Source of the DNA: Fibrobacterota bacterium
Lineage (GTDB): Bacteria > Fibrobacterota > Fibrobacteria > UBA5070
DNA length: 64,000 nt
Reading direction: 5' to 3'
Assembly (NCBI GenBank): GCA_016715065.1
Contig: JADKBN010000006.1
Coordinates: 1 to 64,000, forward strand
The translations under genes were made by a program, and so were the position numbers. Under the pieces are notes generated by a model. That model did not search any database. It was not told the origin of the DNA and saw only the letters and a program-made list of their open reading frames with translations. This document shows, one piece after another, positions 43,819-52,786 of the stretch (position 1 is its first letter; each line of letters begins with the position of its first letter).

Positions 43819-45468
43819 TCAGGGATGCCAGTCCAAGGAAACCAACAAGCGCGGGCGTCTCTGTCCGCCTCCGGGGAAGTCCGCCTGATCGGAAGCGGTG
43901 AGATCCAGCAGTGCAGCTTTGCCGACGAATCCGGATCGGCCCAGTTTTTGGCCCAACCACAAATCCCAGCTCCAGCGCGGAGGGTGAGTCCAATCGAATG
44001 CCATGAGGTTTCTCACTACTGCGCGGGATTGCCAGGCCAGGCGCATCCCGGCAGACAGTCCCAGAGGGTGCTCGGCTTGGCCTCTCAGGTGCGCTTGCCA
44101 TCGAGGGGGGCTGAAATCCATCCGGGATTCTGGTTTGCCGCCTTGGATGGAATAGCGGAGGCCAGCCTGGGATTCCCATCCCGAACCGTTCCTGGTCAGG
44201 CTGGCTTCCTGAGTCCAGCCCATCAGAATTCCCTCCAGGGCTTGCATGGATCCGAAGCGGCCTTGGTCGGTGGCCGAATCGAGTTTGAAGGAGCGTGGCG
44301 CCGCCACCAGCCAAGGCGAGCATCCCAAACCCACGCGAATGGGCCCGGCGGGGACATCGAGGTTCGCCTCCAGGACGTAGTCGCCTTGTTGTCTCGAAGA
44401 ACGGATGACCCGCCTTCCCAGCAGGCTCGATTCCACTTCCGGTCGGAAATTGTCGGGGTGGTCGGTCCATTGCGCCTTCGCGCCAAGCCGCCAGGGGCAG
44501 AGGCCCGCCAGCCCCTTCGTCCAGACGGAATCCTTCAGCAGATGGCCATCGGGTCCCGCTTCGTGGGTTCCGCTCCAGAAAACGCCACCGAAGTCCAGTT
44601 CGTGCCGGATCCATGGGGTGTATTCCACCAGATTGGTGCTGCCGGATGGTCCCCAGGATTGTTCCAAGCGCCAGGAAAGCCCTGTTTCCAACTGGTCCTT
44701 TCTGGCTTGCCAGCCCACCAGGCCCGCAACCGTTCGTTGTTCGCCGAGCGGCCCCATCCGGTCCAGACTGCGCGCCATCTGCTCCCAACGGATTTCCCCC
44801 AGACGGACCTCGAGATCCGCTTGCTGGATCTCCCATCCCACCAATCTGTCGGACAAGGGCAGATGTTGCCAGATCCACCCATCCAGGAACGACACGCTGG
44901 TGAGATCCTCCCCCTTTCTCCAACCGGCTCCGGCTCCGGCAAGCGAATAGGGGGGGAGGTTTTCACCGAACCAGGCGCGACGATTCCAGGGGGAAGTCAG
45001 AGACAAATCGGGAGATCCCAGCAAGGCGATGCGTTCGGATCGGGTGGCATCGGAGTAGTGGTCGACCTGCTCCAGCCGGAGGAATCCACGCCAGGCTCCG
45101 ACTCCACCCGCGAGTCTGGCGCAGGTGGCGGGGTTTCTGTTCTCCTTGGAACCGCCGCTTGACAATTCCTGCAGAACCTGGTCTCCGGTCTCGTTTCCCA
45201 GGAGGATATTGGCACCAGAAAGCGAATCCCATTGACCCAGCAGAGGAAACTCGCGACCCATCAGGCTCCGATCCAAGCCTGTGTGTCGCGAAAGGGCCGG
45301 GTCCAGGCCGCGTCCCGCGAGGTCCAAACGAACGATCTCCCAGGACGATCGCACCAAACAGACGGCCGCATCCTGCGAACAGCCTCCAAGCATCGGCGAT
45401 TCCGCCCACGGGATCGGCTCTCCCCTGGAAAGTTCTTGGAGCGCCACCAGGGCGAGGAGGATCACCAC
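43819..45468 (-). CDS. Predicted outer-membrane or exported beta-rich protein
   Basis: 549 residues from GTG 45468 (or GTG 45465, which overlaps the previous stop as GTGA). The N-terminus VVILLALVALQELSRGEPIP looks like a signal peptide. The rest is rich in tryptophan, glycine and alternating hydrophobic residues (SLAGAGAGWRKGEDLTSVSF, TVAGLVGWQARKDQLETGLS, GWESQAGLRYSIQGG, RLAWQSRAVVRNLMAF) and ends LLVSLDWHP with an aromatic near the C-terminus, as in beta barrels. N-terminal third: VRSSWEIVRLDLAGRGLDPA. No family recognised. Probably made with the small barrel-like protein encoded just upstream. Confidence 0.6.
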   Translation of the reverse strand: MVILLALVALQELSRGEPIPWAESPMLGGCSQDAAVCLVRSSWEIVRLDLAGRGLDPALSRHTGLDRSLMGREFPLLGQWDSLSGANILLGNETGDQVLQELSSGGSKENRNPATCARLAGGVGAWRGFLRLEQVDHYSDATRSERIALLGSPDLSLTSPWNRRAWFGENLPPYSLAGAGAGWRKGEDLTSVSFLDGWIWQHLPLSDRLVGWEIQQADLEVRLGEIRWEQMARSLDRMGPLGEQRTVAGLVGWQARKDQLETGLSWRLEQSWGPSGSTNLVEYTPWIRHELDFGGVFWSGTHEAGPDGHLLKDSVWTKGLAGLCPWRLGAKAQWTDHPDNFRPEVESSLLGRRVIRSSRQQGDYVLEANLDVPAGPIRVGLGCSPWLVAAPRSFKLDSATDQGRFGSMQALEGILMGWTQEASLTRNGSGWESQAGLRYSIQGGKPESRMDFSPPRWQAHLRGQAEHPLGLSAGMRLAWQSRAVVRNLMAFDWTHPPRWSWDLWLGQKLGRSGFVGKAALLDLTASDQADFPGGGQRRPRLLVSLDWHP

Positions 45469-45992
45469 AGGCTCCAGTCCACGTCGAGGCCGGACCAGAT
45501 CCACCAGGATGGCGACGGACGAGTGAAGGCCAAGCTGGCTTGGACTCCCGGTCGCAGGGACAAGGAGCCCGTATTCAAGGTCCACGCCAAGCCCAGATCG
45601 GTTCCGAATTCGGATTCCCCGCCATCCAACAACATCGCCGGGGCATGTGGGCGGGTGGACCGGGCGTAGTGCAGCACGAGCTGACCGGAAACCGATAGTC
45701 CAGGCCCCCACAGGAGCGTCAGTCCGGCGCCTGCGGTGGCGTAATGGATGCCGATCGTGTCGTCCAACCGCGCGTATTGGACAAACCCCGTGGCTCGGAT
45801 CGCCTCGGCGTACGAACTCGATGCGCCCAGGCGAAAGGCCGGAGTGGCGGAAAGAAACGAGAGGGCTCCGCAGGGAACTCCCCAGTGCAAGCCAGCCGAG
45901 AGCGAAACCGAGTCCAGAAGCCGCAACGACTCCGATTCGGTTTCGGCAGGCGCGCTTCGGATCGAGGCGGCCAGGAGCACCGCGATCCTCAC
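45462..45992 (-). CDS. Small predicted outer-membrane beta-barrel protein
   Basis: 176 residues from GTG 45992, whose GTGA overlaps the aroE stop. A short signal peptide (VRIAVLLAASIRSAPA) is followed by alternating strands: VSLSAGLHWGVPCGALSF, FRLGASSSYAEAIRATGFVQ, AGAGLTLLWGPGLSVSGQLV, TDLGLAWTLNTGSLSLRPGV and WWIWSGLDVDWSLW with a terminal tryptophan. Looks like an 8-stranded barrel; no specific family. An annotated start further upstream would overlap aroE in another frame and is not supported. Confidence 0.6.
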   Translation of the reverse strand: MRIAVLLAASIRSAPAETESESLRLLDSVSLSAGLHWGVPCGALSFLSATPAFRLGASSSYAEAIRATGFVQYARLDDTIGIHYATAGAGLTLLWGPGLSVSGQLVLHYARSTRPHAPAMLLDGGESEFGTDLGLAWTLNTGSLSLRPGVQASLAFTRPSPSWWIWSGLDVDWSLW

Positions 45993-46918
45993 GGGACGGG
46001 GATTCCCAGCGCTTCCCCCATGGTCCGCATGACCGCTTCCAGCTGGAAATCGCGCGTCTGGGCGTTGGTCCACCGCTTCAGCGAGAGAGCCCCTTGTCCG
46101 ACGAGCATCCCGATGCCATGGACGATGTCGGCACCATGCTCGCGGGAAGCCTGCAAAAACGGGGTCTCGTGTGGCTTGTACACCAGGTCGAAGGCGATCT
46201 GGCCCCTTCCCACCGATCCCGAAGCGACCGGAGTGCCGCCGGGAGCTTCGCCGCCTTCCATGCCCACGGTGGTGGTCTGGATCACGAGCGATTTCCTGCC
46301 GTTGTTCCAATCTGGAAATTCATCGAGGGCCATGCTGTTGACAGGAATTGACTCCATGCCGGGGATCCATCCGCGGACATCGGAGGCCAGCGAAGCCGCC
46401 TTGATCGGCGAGCGACCAAAAACCGTCAACGACCTCGATCCCATGGGACTCCATGCCAGGAGGTAGGCGAACGAGCTGGCCGATCCACCGTTGCCCAGGA
46501 TGGCGATGTCGAATCCGGACAGATCCAGCTGCGAGCCCTGGCCAGCGACGAAGCGCGATGTGGCCGCACCCACCGCCATCAGGCCGCCCAGCGCATCGGT
46601 GGAGTCGCCGCGAAACAAACCGTCCGCGCCACGAAAAAGCGTGTTCACCGCGTGAGCCTGCACCGCACCCGGCTCCAGTCTGCCGCCTGTATCGCCACCC
46701 AGCCAATCGTATACGGCGAGCTTGTGCGGCACCGTGATGTTGCAGCCCACCACGATTGGATCCGCTTGGAGGCTTTCCAGCGTGGATACAAGCAAGCTTG
46801 GCTCCACGTCCAGCGCCGAGTATTCCCAGTCCAGGCCCAGCTCGCGCAAGGCGGCGTTTTGCATGGTGGGCGACTTGCTCTGGGTCACGGGGTGGCCCAG
46901 CAGGTGGAGCCGATTCAC
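45989..46918 (-). CDS. aroE: Shikimate dehydrogenase
   Basis: 309 residues. Substrate end: LHLLGHPVTQSKSPTMQNAA, then VGCNITVPHKLAVYDWL with the catalytic lysine, and HAVNTLFRGADGLFRGDSTD. NADP-binding end: FDIAILGNGGSASSFAYLL (GxGGxx). C-terminal: VYKPHETPFLQASREHGADI and GMLVGQGALSLKRW. Reduces 3-dehydroshikimate to shikimate. Its ATG overlaps the hflX stop by 4 nt and its TGA overlaps the next start, so it is embedded in a translationally coupled run that leads to aroKB. Confidence 0.93.
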   Translation of the reverse strand: MNRLHLLGHPVTQSKSPTMQNAALRELGLDWEYSALDVEPSLLVSTLESLQADPIVVGCNITVPHKLAVYDWLGGDTGGRLEPGAVQAHAVNTLFRGADGLFRGDSTDALGGLMAVGAATSRFVAGQGSQLDLSGFDIAILGNGGSASSFAYLLAWSPMGSRSLTVFGRSPIKAASLASDVRGWIPGMESIPVNSMALDEFPDWNNGRKSLVIQTTTVGMEGGEAPGGTPVASGSVGRGQIAFDLVYKPHETPFLQASREHGADIVHGIGMLVGQGALSLKRWTNAQTRDFQLEAVMRTMGEALGIPVP

Positions 46919-48114
46919 TCCCGCAGCTCCAATTCCTCCACCGCCAGATCCAACTCGCGGTCGGCCTTCGATCTGCGCGTTTCACGCCAGGCTTCCACTT
47001 GGCTGCGGATGGCCGTGCGCAGTTCCTCGAAGCCCTCCCGACTGGTGGCAGACACCGCCAATGCGTGCGGAAAATGGGCCCGCAGCGCATCGCGATCCGG
47101 CGTGTCCAGGCGGTCCAGTTTGTTGAAGACCACCAGCCGAGCCGCGGTGGTGCCCACCAGTTCCTGCAACAGGTCGCTGGCGATGCGCATCTCCTCGTCC
47201 CGGAAACTGTCGGAAGCATCCACCAGGTGCAAGACCAGATCCGCCTCCGCCACCACGCGCAAGGTGCTGCGAAACGAGGCCACCAGGTGGTGGGGGAGCT
47301 TGCGGATGAAGCCGACCGTGTCCGAGAGCGTGCACTCGCCCGTGTTGTCTCCCACCCACAGTCGGCGGGTGGTGGCGTCCAGCGTGGAAAACAATCGGTC
47401 CTGGGCCAGGACCTTCGCCTTGGTCAACGAGTTCAGCAACGTGCTCTTGCCGGCGTTGGTGTAGCCGGCCAGCGCCACGCAGAACACGTCGCCGCGTCGT
47501 CGCTTGCCTTGTTCGGTGCGGCTGGTGTCCAGGTTGTCCAATTCCCGCCGCAGTTTGGCCAGACGGGTCCGGGCCATGCGCCGGTCGGTCTCCAATTGCG
47601 TTTCGCCGGGCCCCAACGTGCCCACACCGCCGCCTTGGCGCTCCAGGTGCGTCCACATGCGGGTCAGACGGGGGATCAGGTATTCCAGCTGGGCGATCTC
47701 CACCTGCAGTTTGGCCTCGCGGGTGCGGGCCTGCCGGGCGAAGATGTCCAGGATGAGTCCCGACCGGTCCAGGATGAAACACTCGGTGAGTTCTTCCAGG
47801 CGCTTGGCCTGGCCGGGAGAAAGGTCGTCGTCGAAGACGATTTTCGACGCGCCGCATTCCTGGCACAACAGGGCCAGCTCCTTGACCTTGCCCTGGCCCA
47901 GCAACGTGGCCGGATCGAACTTGTCACGGTTCTGCACCAGGGTGCCGGCCACCACGGCGCCGGCGGATTCGACCAGGCGGGCCAATTCATCCAGATGCTG
48001 GGCGGTGGTCTTGGGGTCCTGCTCGCGGGTGCTCACGCCCACGGTCACCACGCGTTCGCGTGAGGTGTCGTAACGCCCTCGTGCGGCGTCGGTCTGGGCG
48101 ATGGCTACTCCCAC
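46915..48114 (-). CDS. hflX: Ribosome-associated GTPase HflX
   Basis: 399 residues from GTG 48114, overlapping the guaA 3' end by 10 nt. The N-terminal HflX domain has DPATLLGQGKVKELALLCQE, FDDDLSPGQAKRLEELTECF and RTREAKLQVEIAQLEYLIPR with GGGVGTLGPGETQLETDRR, the family signature. The GTPase domain has GYTNAGKSTLLNSLTKAKVL (G1), LSDTVGFIRKLPHHLVASF (G3) and VVFNKLDRL (G4). Splits stalled or hibernating 70S ribosomes. Length and motifs normal. Confidence 0.95.
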   Translation of the reverse strand: MGVAIAQTDAARGRYDTSRERVVTVGVSTREQDPKTTAQHLDELARLVESAGAVVAGTLVQNRDKFDPATLLGQGKVKELALLCQECGASKIVFDDDLSPGQAKRLEELTECFILDRSGLILDIFARQARTREAKLQVEIAQLEYLIPRLTRMWTHLERQGGGVGTLGPGETQLETDRRMARTRLAKLRRELDNLDTSRTEQGKRRRGDVFCVALAGYTNAGKSTLLNSLTKAKVLAQDRLFSTLDATTRRLWVGDNTGECTLSDTVGFIRKLPHHLVASFRSTLRVVAEADLVLHLVDASDSFRDEEMRIASDLLQELVGTTAARLVVFNKLDRLDTPDRDALRAHFPHALAVSATSREGFEELRTAIRSQVEAWRETRRSKADRELDLAVEELELRE

Positions 48115-49889
48115 TCGATGGTCCCCGGAGGCTTGTGCGTGCAGTCGTACAGGACCGCTCCCGCGCCCAGCTCCAGCAATCGCGCGGCCAATTCGGCCAG
48201 CTTGTCGGCGGGAGCTTCCCAGAAGCTCGCCGTCATGGCCTCGCGGCTGATGACGGGCCGCAGCACCACCACCTCGCGTCCACCGGCCAGGATGGGCAGC
48301 AAGGCGACGGGCATCTGCCAGATGGTCTCGTAGAACCCTTCCCGCTTGAGCCAGGAGGTCACTTCCGCGTCCAGAGTCCGCAGCAGCTGCAGGCGAGACC
48401 GGGTGGTATAGGCCTCGATGGCGACAAAATCCGTCGCTCCGGCGACGTGGAACACCACCCGGTTGAAGGCTCGCACGCGGTTGGTCAGTTCGGTGGCGAC
48501 CGTTTCCAGGGTCTTCCAGTCGCAAGGCCCGGTGAGCGCGGCCGGTTGGGCGTAGGTGCGGCCGTCGCCCTGCACTCCGACAGATCTCACCGGGAGCGCG
48601 AAGACCGCGTAGCCGCGCGCGGCGGCCACCGCGGAAGCGGCTTGGACGGATTCTGGCGTCGCTTCCGGAGATTGGGGGCCCTGGCACAACAACCGCACTC
48701 CCAGGCCGGGGCCGGGGAATGGGTGGCGCCAGACCAGGTCGTGGGGGATTCCCAGGGCCTCGCCCAGGGCGCGGACCTCGTCCTTGTAGAGCTCGGCGAG
48801 AGGTTCGACGATCTTGCCCGCCTCGATCAGCTTGAGGATGGCGGGGACGCGGTTGTGGTGGGTCTTGATGGTGGCCGCGTTCTTTGTGCCGCCGGATTCG
48901 ATGGTGTCCGGATAGATGGTGCCCTGCGCCAGGAGCCATTCTTCCGGATCCAAGCCCAGCTTGGCGGTTTCCTCCGCCTGAACGTCCAGGAACGTGTCGC
49001 CGATGATCTTGCGTTTGCGTTCGGGTTCCCACACGCCGTCCAGCCGGCTCAGGAAAAGTTCCGAGGCGTCGGCGATGCGGAGATTGTCGAATCCCTGCTG
49101 CTTCATGAAGTCCATGACGGCGGTGGATTCGTTCTGGCGCATCAGGCCGTTGTCGATGTGCAGGCCCAGCACGCGATCGGCGCCCAGCGCCTTGTTCAGG
49201 AGTTCGAAGGCCACCGTGCTGTCGACGCCGCCGGACACCAGCAGGAACACCTTGCGGCCTTGGGCCTGCTCGCGAAGCTTCTGGGAGAGCCGTTCCACCT
49301 GGCCGCCCATGTCCCAATTGCGCTCGCATCCGCAGATGTCCAGGAAGTTGGAGAGCAGAATTTGTCCGTGCGCGGAATGGGTGACCTCCGGATGGAACTG
49401 CACCCCGAACCTGCCAGCCGACAGGTTCTCCACCGCGGCGAAGCGGCAGTTGTCGGTGCTTCCCACGACCTTGAATCCTTCGCCAACGGCATCCACTTCG
49501 TCGCCGTGGCTCATCCACACGCGGGTGGGCGTGGGAATTCCCTTGAGGAGGGCGCTTTGTCCGTCGTGGCGGAGGTCGGCGGCGCCGAATTCGTGGATTT
49601 CGCCGCGATGGACCCGTCCCCCGGTTTCCATGGCGATGGTCTGGTGTCCATAACAAAGGCCCAACACGGGCACGGCCACGTCGAGCCACGCCTTGTCGAA
49701 CTGGGGGCGGTCCGGAGCATACACGGAGCTGGGCCCGCCCGAGAGGATCACCCCGGCAACATCGAGGAGGTCCGTGGGGGCGTCCGCCGGAAAGCGGATC
49801 TCCGAGTACACGCCCAAATGGCGGATCCGGGTGGCGATCAAATGGGCATACTGCCCGCCAAAATCCAAAATCACGATCTTTTTCATCAT
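48105..49889 (-). CDS. guaA: GMP synthase with eukaryote-type long C-terminal domain
   Basis: 594 residues, about 70 longer than E. coli GuaA. The class I glutaminase has VLGLCYGHQTIAMETGG (nucleophile cysteine) and FGVQFHPEVTHSAHG. The ATP-pyrophosphatase loop is FLLVSGGVDSTVAFELL, then LAQGTIYPDTIESGG and RHPFPGPGLGVRLL. The dimerisation end differs from the usual bacterial form. ALPVRSVGVQGDGRTYAQPA, IWQMPVALLPILAGGREVVV, LRPVISREAMTASFW and YDCTHKPPGTIEWE follow the longer layout known from animal GMP synthase. Converts XMP to GMP using glutamine and ATP. First gene of the minus-strand run; divergent from the REC-HDOD gene. Confidence 0.93.
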   Translation of the reverse strand: MMKKIVILDFGGQYAHLIATRIRHLGVYSEIRFPADAPTDLLDVAGVILSGGPSSVYAPDRPQFDKAWLDVAVPVLGLCYGHQTIAMETGGRVHRGEIHEFGAADLRHDGQSALLKGIPTPTRVWMSHGDEVDAVGEGFKVVGSTDNCRFAAVENLSAGRFGVQFHPEVTHSAHGQILLSNFLDICGCERNWDMGGQVERLSQKLREQAQGRKVFLLVSGGVDSTVAFELLNKALGADRVLGLHIDNGLMRQNESTAVMDFMKQQGFDNLRIADASELFLSRLDGVWEPERKRKIIGDTFLDVQAEETAKLGLDPEEWLLAQGTIYPDTIESGGTKNAATIKTHHNRVPAILKLIEAGKIVEPLAELYKDEVRALGEALGIPHDLVWRHPFPGPGLGVRLLCQGPQSPEATPESVQAASAVAAARGYAVFALPVRSVGVQGDGRTYAQPAALTGPCDWKTLETVATELTNRVRAFNRVVFHVAGATDFVAIEAYTTRSRLQLLRTLDAEVTSWLKREGFYETIWQMPVALLPILAGGREVVVLRPVISREAMTASFWEAPADKLAELAARLLELGAGAVLYDCTHKPPGTIEWE

Positions 49890-49986
49890 CGTGGGGCAAA
49901 TCTAGCTCCGCGGGACCGACGGGATTGCCGATGGGTGGGTGGGGATGGTACGCTCCCCGTCACCCAGACAGTCTGCGAGGAGATGC

Positions 49987-51576
49987 ATGCCCACCCTGCT
50001 TTTGGTCGAGGATCAAGTCGTGTTCCGCGAAAATTTGGCCGAGGCCTTGGAAGACCATGGCTACGTGGTGCTCCAGGCGGGGGACGCCAACGAGGCGGTC
50101 CGGGCCTTGGAAGGCAAGACGGTGGATTTGCTGCTCCTGGACGTCGCTCTTCCGGGAATGTCCGGAGTGGAACTGCTTCGCTCGTTGCGGGCACGACACG
50201 CCATGCGTCATATCCCCGCTTTTTTCTTGACCGCCTTCCCTCGTCCTGATGTTTTGGAGGAAGCATCCAAGCTCGGCGTGGGAGATTTTTTGGTCAAGTC
50301 GGACATTTCGCTTCGCGATCTCCTCGAGCGAATCGAACGAAACTTGGCTTCGGGCTCTGCGGAAAGTTTCGGGAACTCCTCCCAAGGCTCGCGCATGGAA
50401 AATGCGGTGGTGGCCCGGCGCCATCTCTGGCCAGCGCTTCGGCGCTGGAGACCGCATCCCGATCGGCCGCAAGCGAGGGAATTGTTCGCCGCCACCCAAG
50501 GCGAGGTCACCGTCTACAGCCTGGAATACCTGCTTTCGGTGGATCCGCAAGGCGCGCGCTGGCTCCAGAAGTCGTTTGGCGAGGGATTTCTGCGAACCGA
50601 TCCGGAAGGAGCGTTCCGGCGACTGCTGTTCCATTCCGTGATCCACGGCGCCATGCTCTCCGTCCAGGCCTCGGCGGACTTGAGACGCCTGTGGAGGCGC
50701 GCGTTGGCATTGGGCCTGATCTGCGAACAGATCTCGCCGATCACGGCGTTCTCCACCAAGTTCCAGGCTTTCCTGGCGGGCCTATGCGTCGAGGTGCCCT
50801 GGATTTTCGGGGTGCAGGCGCTGGAGATGGATTATCCGGAGGTGCGAGCGGAGGCATGGGAAGAAGGTCAGGCCATCGAGGGACACCTGGCCGGCGCGTT
50901 CGGCACCAACGAAGCGACCATGGCGTTGGAAACCCTCCATGGCATGGAACTTCCCGACCAGGTTTGGAAGGCGGTGGTGGATCTGCACGGTGCCGGGGAC
51001 GGGAACGCGATCTGGGAAAGCGCGCCTGGCGGCAGATGCCTTTCCGTGGCCTCGGCGATGGTGAACATCCTGGAGCCGCCCTGGCATCCTTGTATTTCGG
51101 TTCGCGGCCTTCCGGCGTCGGAGGCAAGTTGGATACTGGAAAAACCATCGCTGCGACACGCGTTGGACCGTGCCGGCGAGGAGTTCAGGAGCATGCTGGA
51201 ATCCGGTGCGTTTCCGGAAGCAGGCCCCATCGATCCCACCCGGGCCATGCAGGTGGAAGGAACCGACAGAAAATTCCTGTATCTGCGCCAAGTTCGCGCC
51301 CTGTTGCCGGACCCGGTCGAATCGATGCTCTCGCAGTGGGGAACGGTGGAGGTGGTCGATACCGTGGAACAGCTGGCCAACCGCGAAGACGTGGTTCGCG
51401 TCGCTTGGGTGGAACCGGAATCTCCGGCATGGGAGCGATTGATGGAGTTCCCGCGTCGGACGGTGGTGCTGCACATGAAGTCGATCCCGCGCAAAGGTTT
51501 TTTGGGCCCGCACGAACCGGTTTCCATGCCGGTGGTGGCCAGCGTCCTGGAGCGTGCCCTCAGATCTCGCGGGTGA
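49987..51576 (+). CDS. Response regulator with HDOD output domain
   Basis: 529 residues from ATG 49987. The receiver domain (residues 1-120) has LLLVEDQVVFRENLAEAL, LLLLDVALPGMSGVELL (phospho-acceptor aspartate) and VGDFLVKSDISLRDLL with the conserved lysine. An HDOD domain follows at about 160-350 (YSLEYLLSVDPQGARWLQKS, LLFHSVIHGAMLSVQ, RRALALGLICEQI). The C-terminal about 150 residues include VEVVDTVEQLANREDVVRVA and resemble a degenerate receiver. HDOD proteins act in signalling for motility or the cell cycle. Ends in a 17-bp tail-to-tail overlap with cinA. Confidence 0.75.
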   Translation: MPTLLLVEDQVVFRENLAEALEDHGYVVLQAGDANEAVRALEGKTVDLLLLDVALPGMSGVELLRSLRARHAMRHIPAFFLTAFPRPDVLEEASKLGVGDFLVKSDISLRDLLERIERNLASGSAESFGNSSQGSRMENAVVARRHLWPALRRWRPHPDRPQARELFAATQGEVTVYSLEYLLSVDPQGARWLQKSFGEGFLRTDPEGAFRRLLFHSVIHGAMLSVQASADLRRLWRRALALGLICEQISPITAFSTKFQAFLAGLCVEVPWIFGVQALEMDYPEVRAEAWEEGQAIEGHLAGAFGTNEATMALETLHGMELPDQVWKAVVDLHGAGDGNAIWESAPGGRCLSVASAMVNILEPPWHPCISVRGLPASEASWILEKPSLRHALDRAGEEFRSMLESGAFPEAGPIDPTRAMQVEGTDRKFLYLRQVRALLPDPVESMLSQWGTVEVVDTVEQLANREDVVRVAWVEPESPAWERLMEFPRRTVVLHMKSIPRKGFLGPHEPVSMPVVASVLERALRSRG

Positions 51577-52786
51577 CCGACCAACCCAGTCCGATCGCTC
51601 GCCAAGCGGCACGGCGACGGATTTCGTCACGCTCGCCCAGAAGGCGAAGCTCCACGGCGGATTCCCCTTCGGGGCAGCAATGGGCGATCCAGATCAGCCC
51701 CACTGGTTTTTCGGCCGTGCCGCCGTCCGGTCCGGCCACGCCGGTGATGGACAAACCCAGCCCACCGCCGCAAAGGGCTGATGCGCCACGGGCCATTTCC
51801 AATGCGGTTTCCCGGCTGACCGCACCATGGACGCGCAGGGTTTCTAGAGAGACCCCCAGCAGCGAGTGTTTGATGTCGTTGGCGTAGGCGACCACGCCGC
51901 CCGCCAGACAATCGGAGATTCCCGGCACCGCGGCCACCTCCGAGGCCGCCAGCCCCGCCGTGCAGGATTCCGCGAAGAATACCTTCCAGCCGCGTTTGCG
52001 CAGGGCCAGATGGAGGGATTGCACGAGGTTGCTCCCCAACGGGCGCACCACGGCGCTTCCCAGACGCTGCGCGACCAGCTCCAGAGCCTGCTCGGCGCGC
52101 GCCTGGCGATCTCCCGGACCTCGCGCCAGGCACTGGATCTCCACTCCGAAGAATCCCGGCAGCGAACAGAATTCGATGTCGGCCAAGGCGAGGTCCGCCA
52201 TGCGGGTTTCCTGTTCGGATTCCCCCAGTCCGTGCGTGAACAGGCGTCCGATTCCCGGCCGGTCCGCCGCTTGGGAAAGCATCGCACCCAGCGAGTGCTC
52301 CCACACGGCACGCACCTCCCGTGGCACCCCGGGAAGCGCGATATGACGAAATCCGTCCGATTCCACCAGGAAACACGGCGCCGTCCCCTGCGGATTGAAC
52401 ACGACCTGCGAACCTTCCGGAATGTCTGCCTGGACGTATGCCGATTCGTCCATGGGGCGGCCGAGTCTTTCGTAGCGGGCGCGGACCTGCTCCAGTGCCT
52501 CGTCGGAACGAGTCAATTTCCGTCCAAACGCCGCGGCGCTTTCCGAACGGGTCCGGTCGTCGCGCGTGGGGCCCATGCCGCCGGTGGAGACCACGGTCCT
52601 TCCCGGGCGGCGAAGGGATCGCAATGTGTCCGCGAAGGCCCCGGGGGTATCGGAAACCACCCGGATCTCGGTCAGGGCGATTCCCGATTCGACCAGGCGC
52701 TTGGAGAGCCAGGCGGCGTTGGTTTCCGTGCGCCGCGCCTGCAGGATCTCGTCGGCCACGGCCACGATCACGACATCCTGGTTCAC
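51560..52786 (-). CDS. cinA: CinA: ADP-ribose pyrophosphatase / nicotinamide-nucleotide amidase
   Basis: 408 residues, full length. The N-terminal MoCF-like domain has VIVAVADEILQARRTETNAA, VVSTGGMGPTRDDRTRSESA, AYVQADIPEGSQVVFNPQGT and FRHIALPGVPREV. The C-terminal PncC domain has KVFFAESCTAGLAASEVAAV (catalytic serine), LAGGVVAYANDIKHSLLGV, GAVSRETALEMARGAS and GLSITGVAGPDGGTAEKPVG. Recycles NAD by-products. The ATG overlaps the phoH2 stop (ATGA). Confidence 0.92.
   Translation of the reverse strand: MNQDVVIVAVADEILQARRTETNAAWLSKRLVESGIALTEIRVVSDTPGAFADTLRSLRRPGRTVVSTGGMGPTRDDRTRSESAAAFGRKLTRSDEALEQVRARYERLGRPMDESAYVQADIPEGSQVVFNPQGTAPCFLVESDGFRHIALPGVPREVRAVWEHSLGAMLSQAADRPGIGRLFTHGLGESEQETRMADLALADIEFCSLPGFFGVEIQCLARGPGDRQARAEQALELVAQRLGSAVVRPLGSNLVQSLHLALRKRGWKVFFAESCTAGLAASEVAAVPGISDCLAGGVVAYANDIKHSLLGVSLETLRVHGAVSRETALEMARGASALCGGGLGLSITGVAGPDGGTAEKPVGLIWIAHCCPEGESAVELRLLGERDEIRRRAAWRAIGLGWSVTREI

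Noticed and set aside
48060..50249. Long plus-strand open frame of 729 codons opposite hflX and guaA
   Set aside because: It mirrors conserved GuaA and HflX motifs on the other strand, has no recognisable domain, and is the kind of antisense frame produced by GC-rich codon bias.
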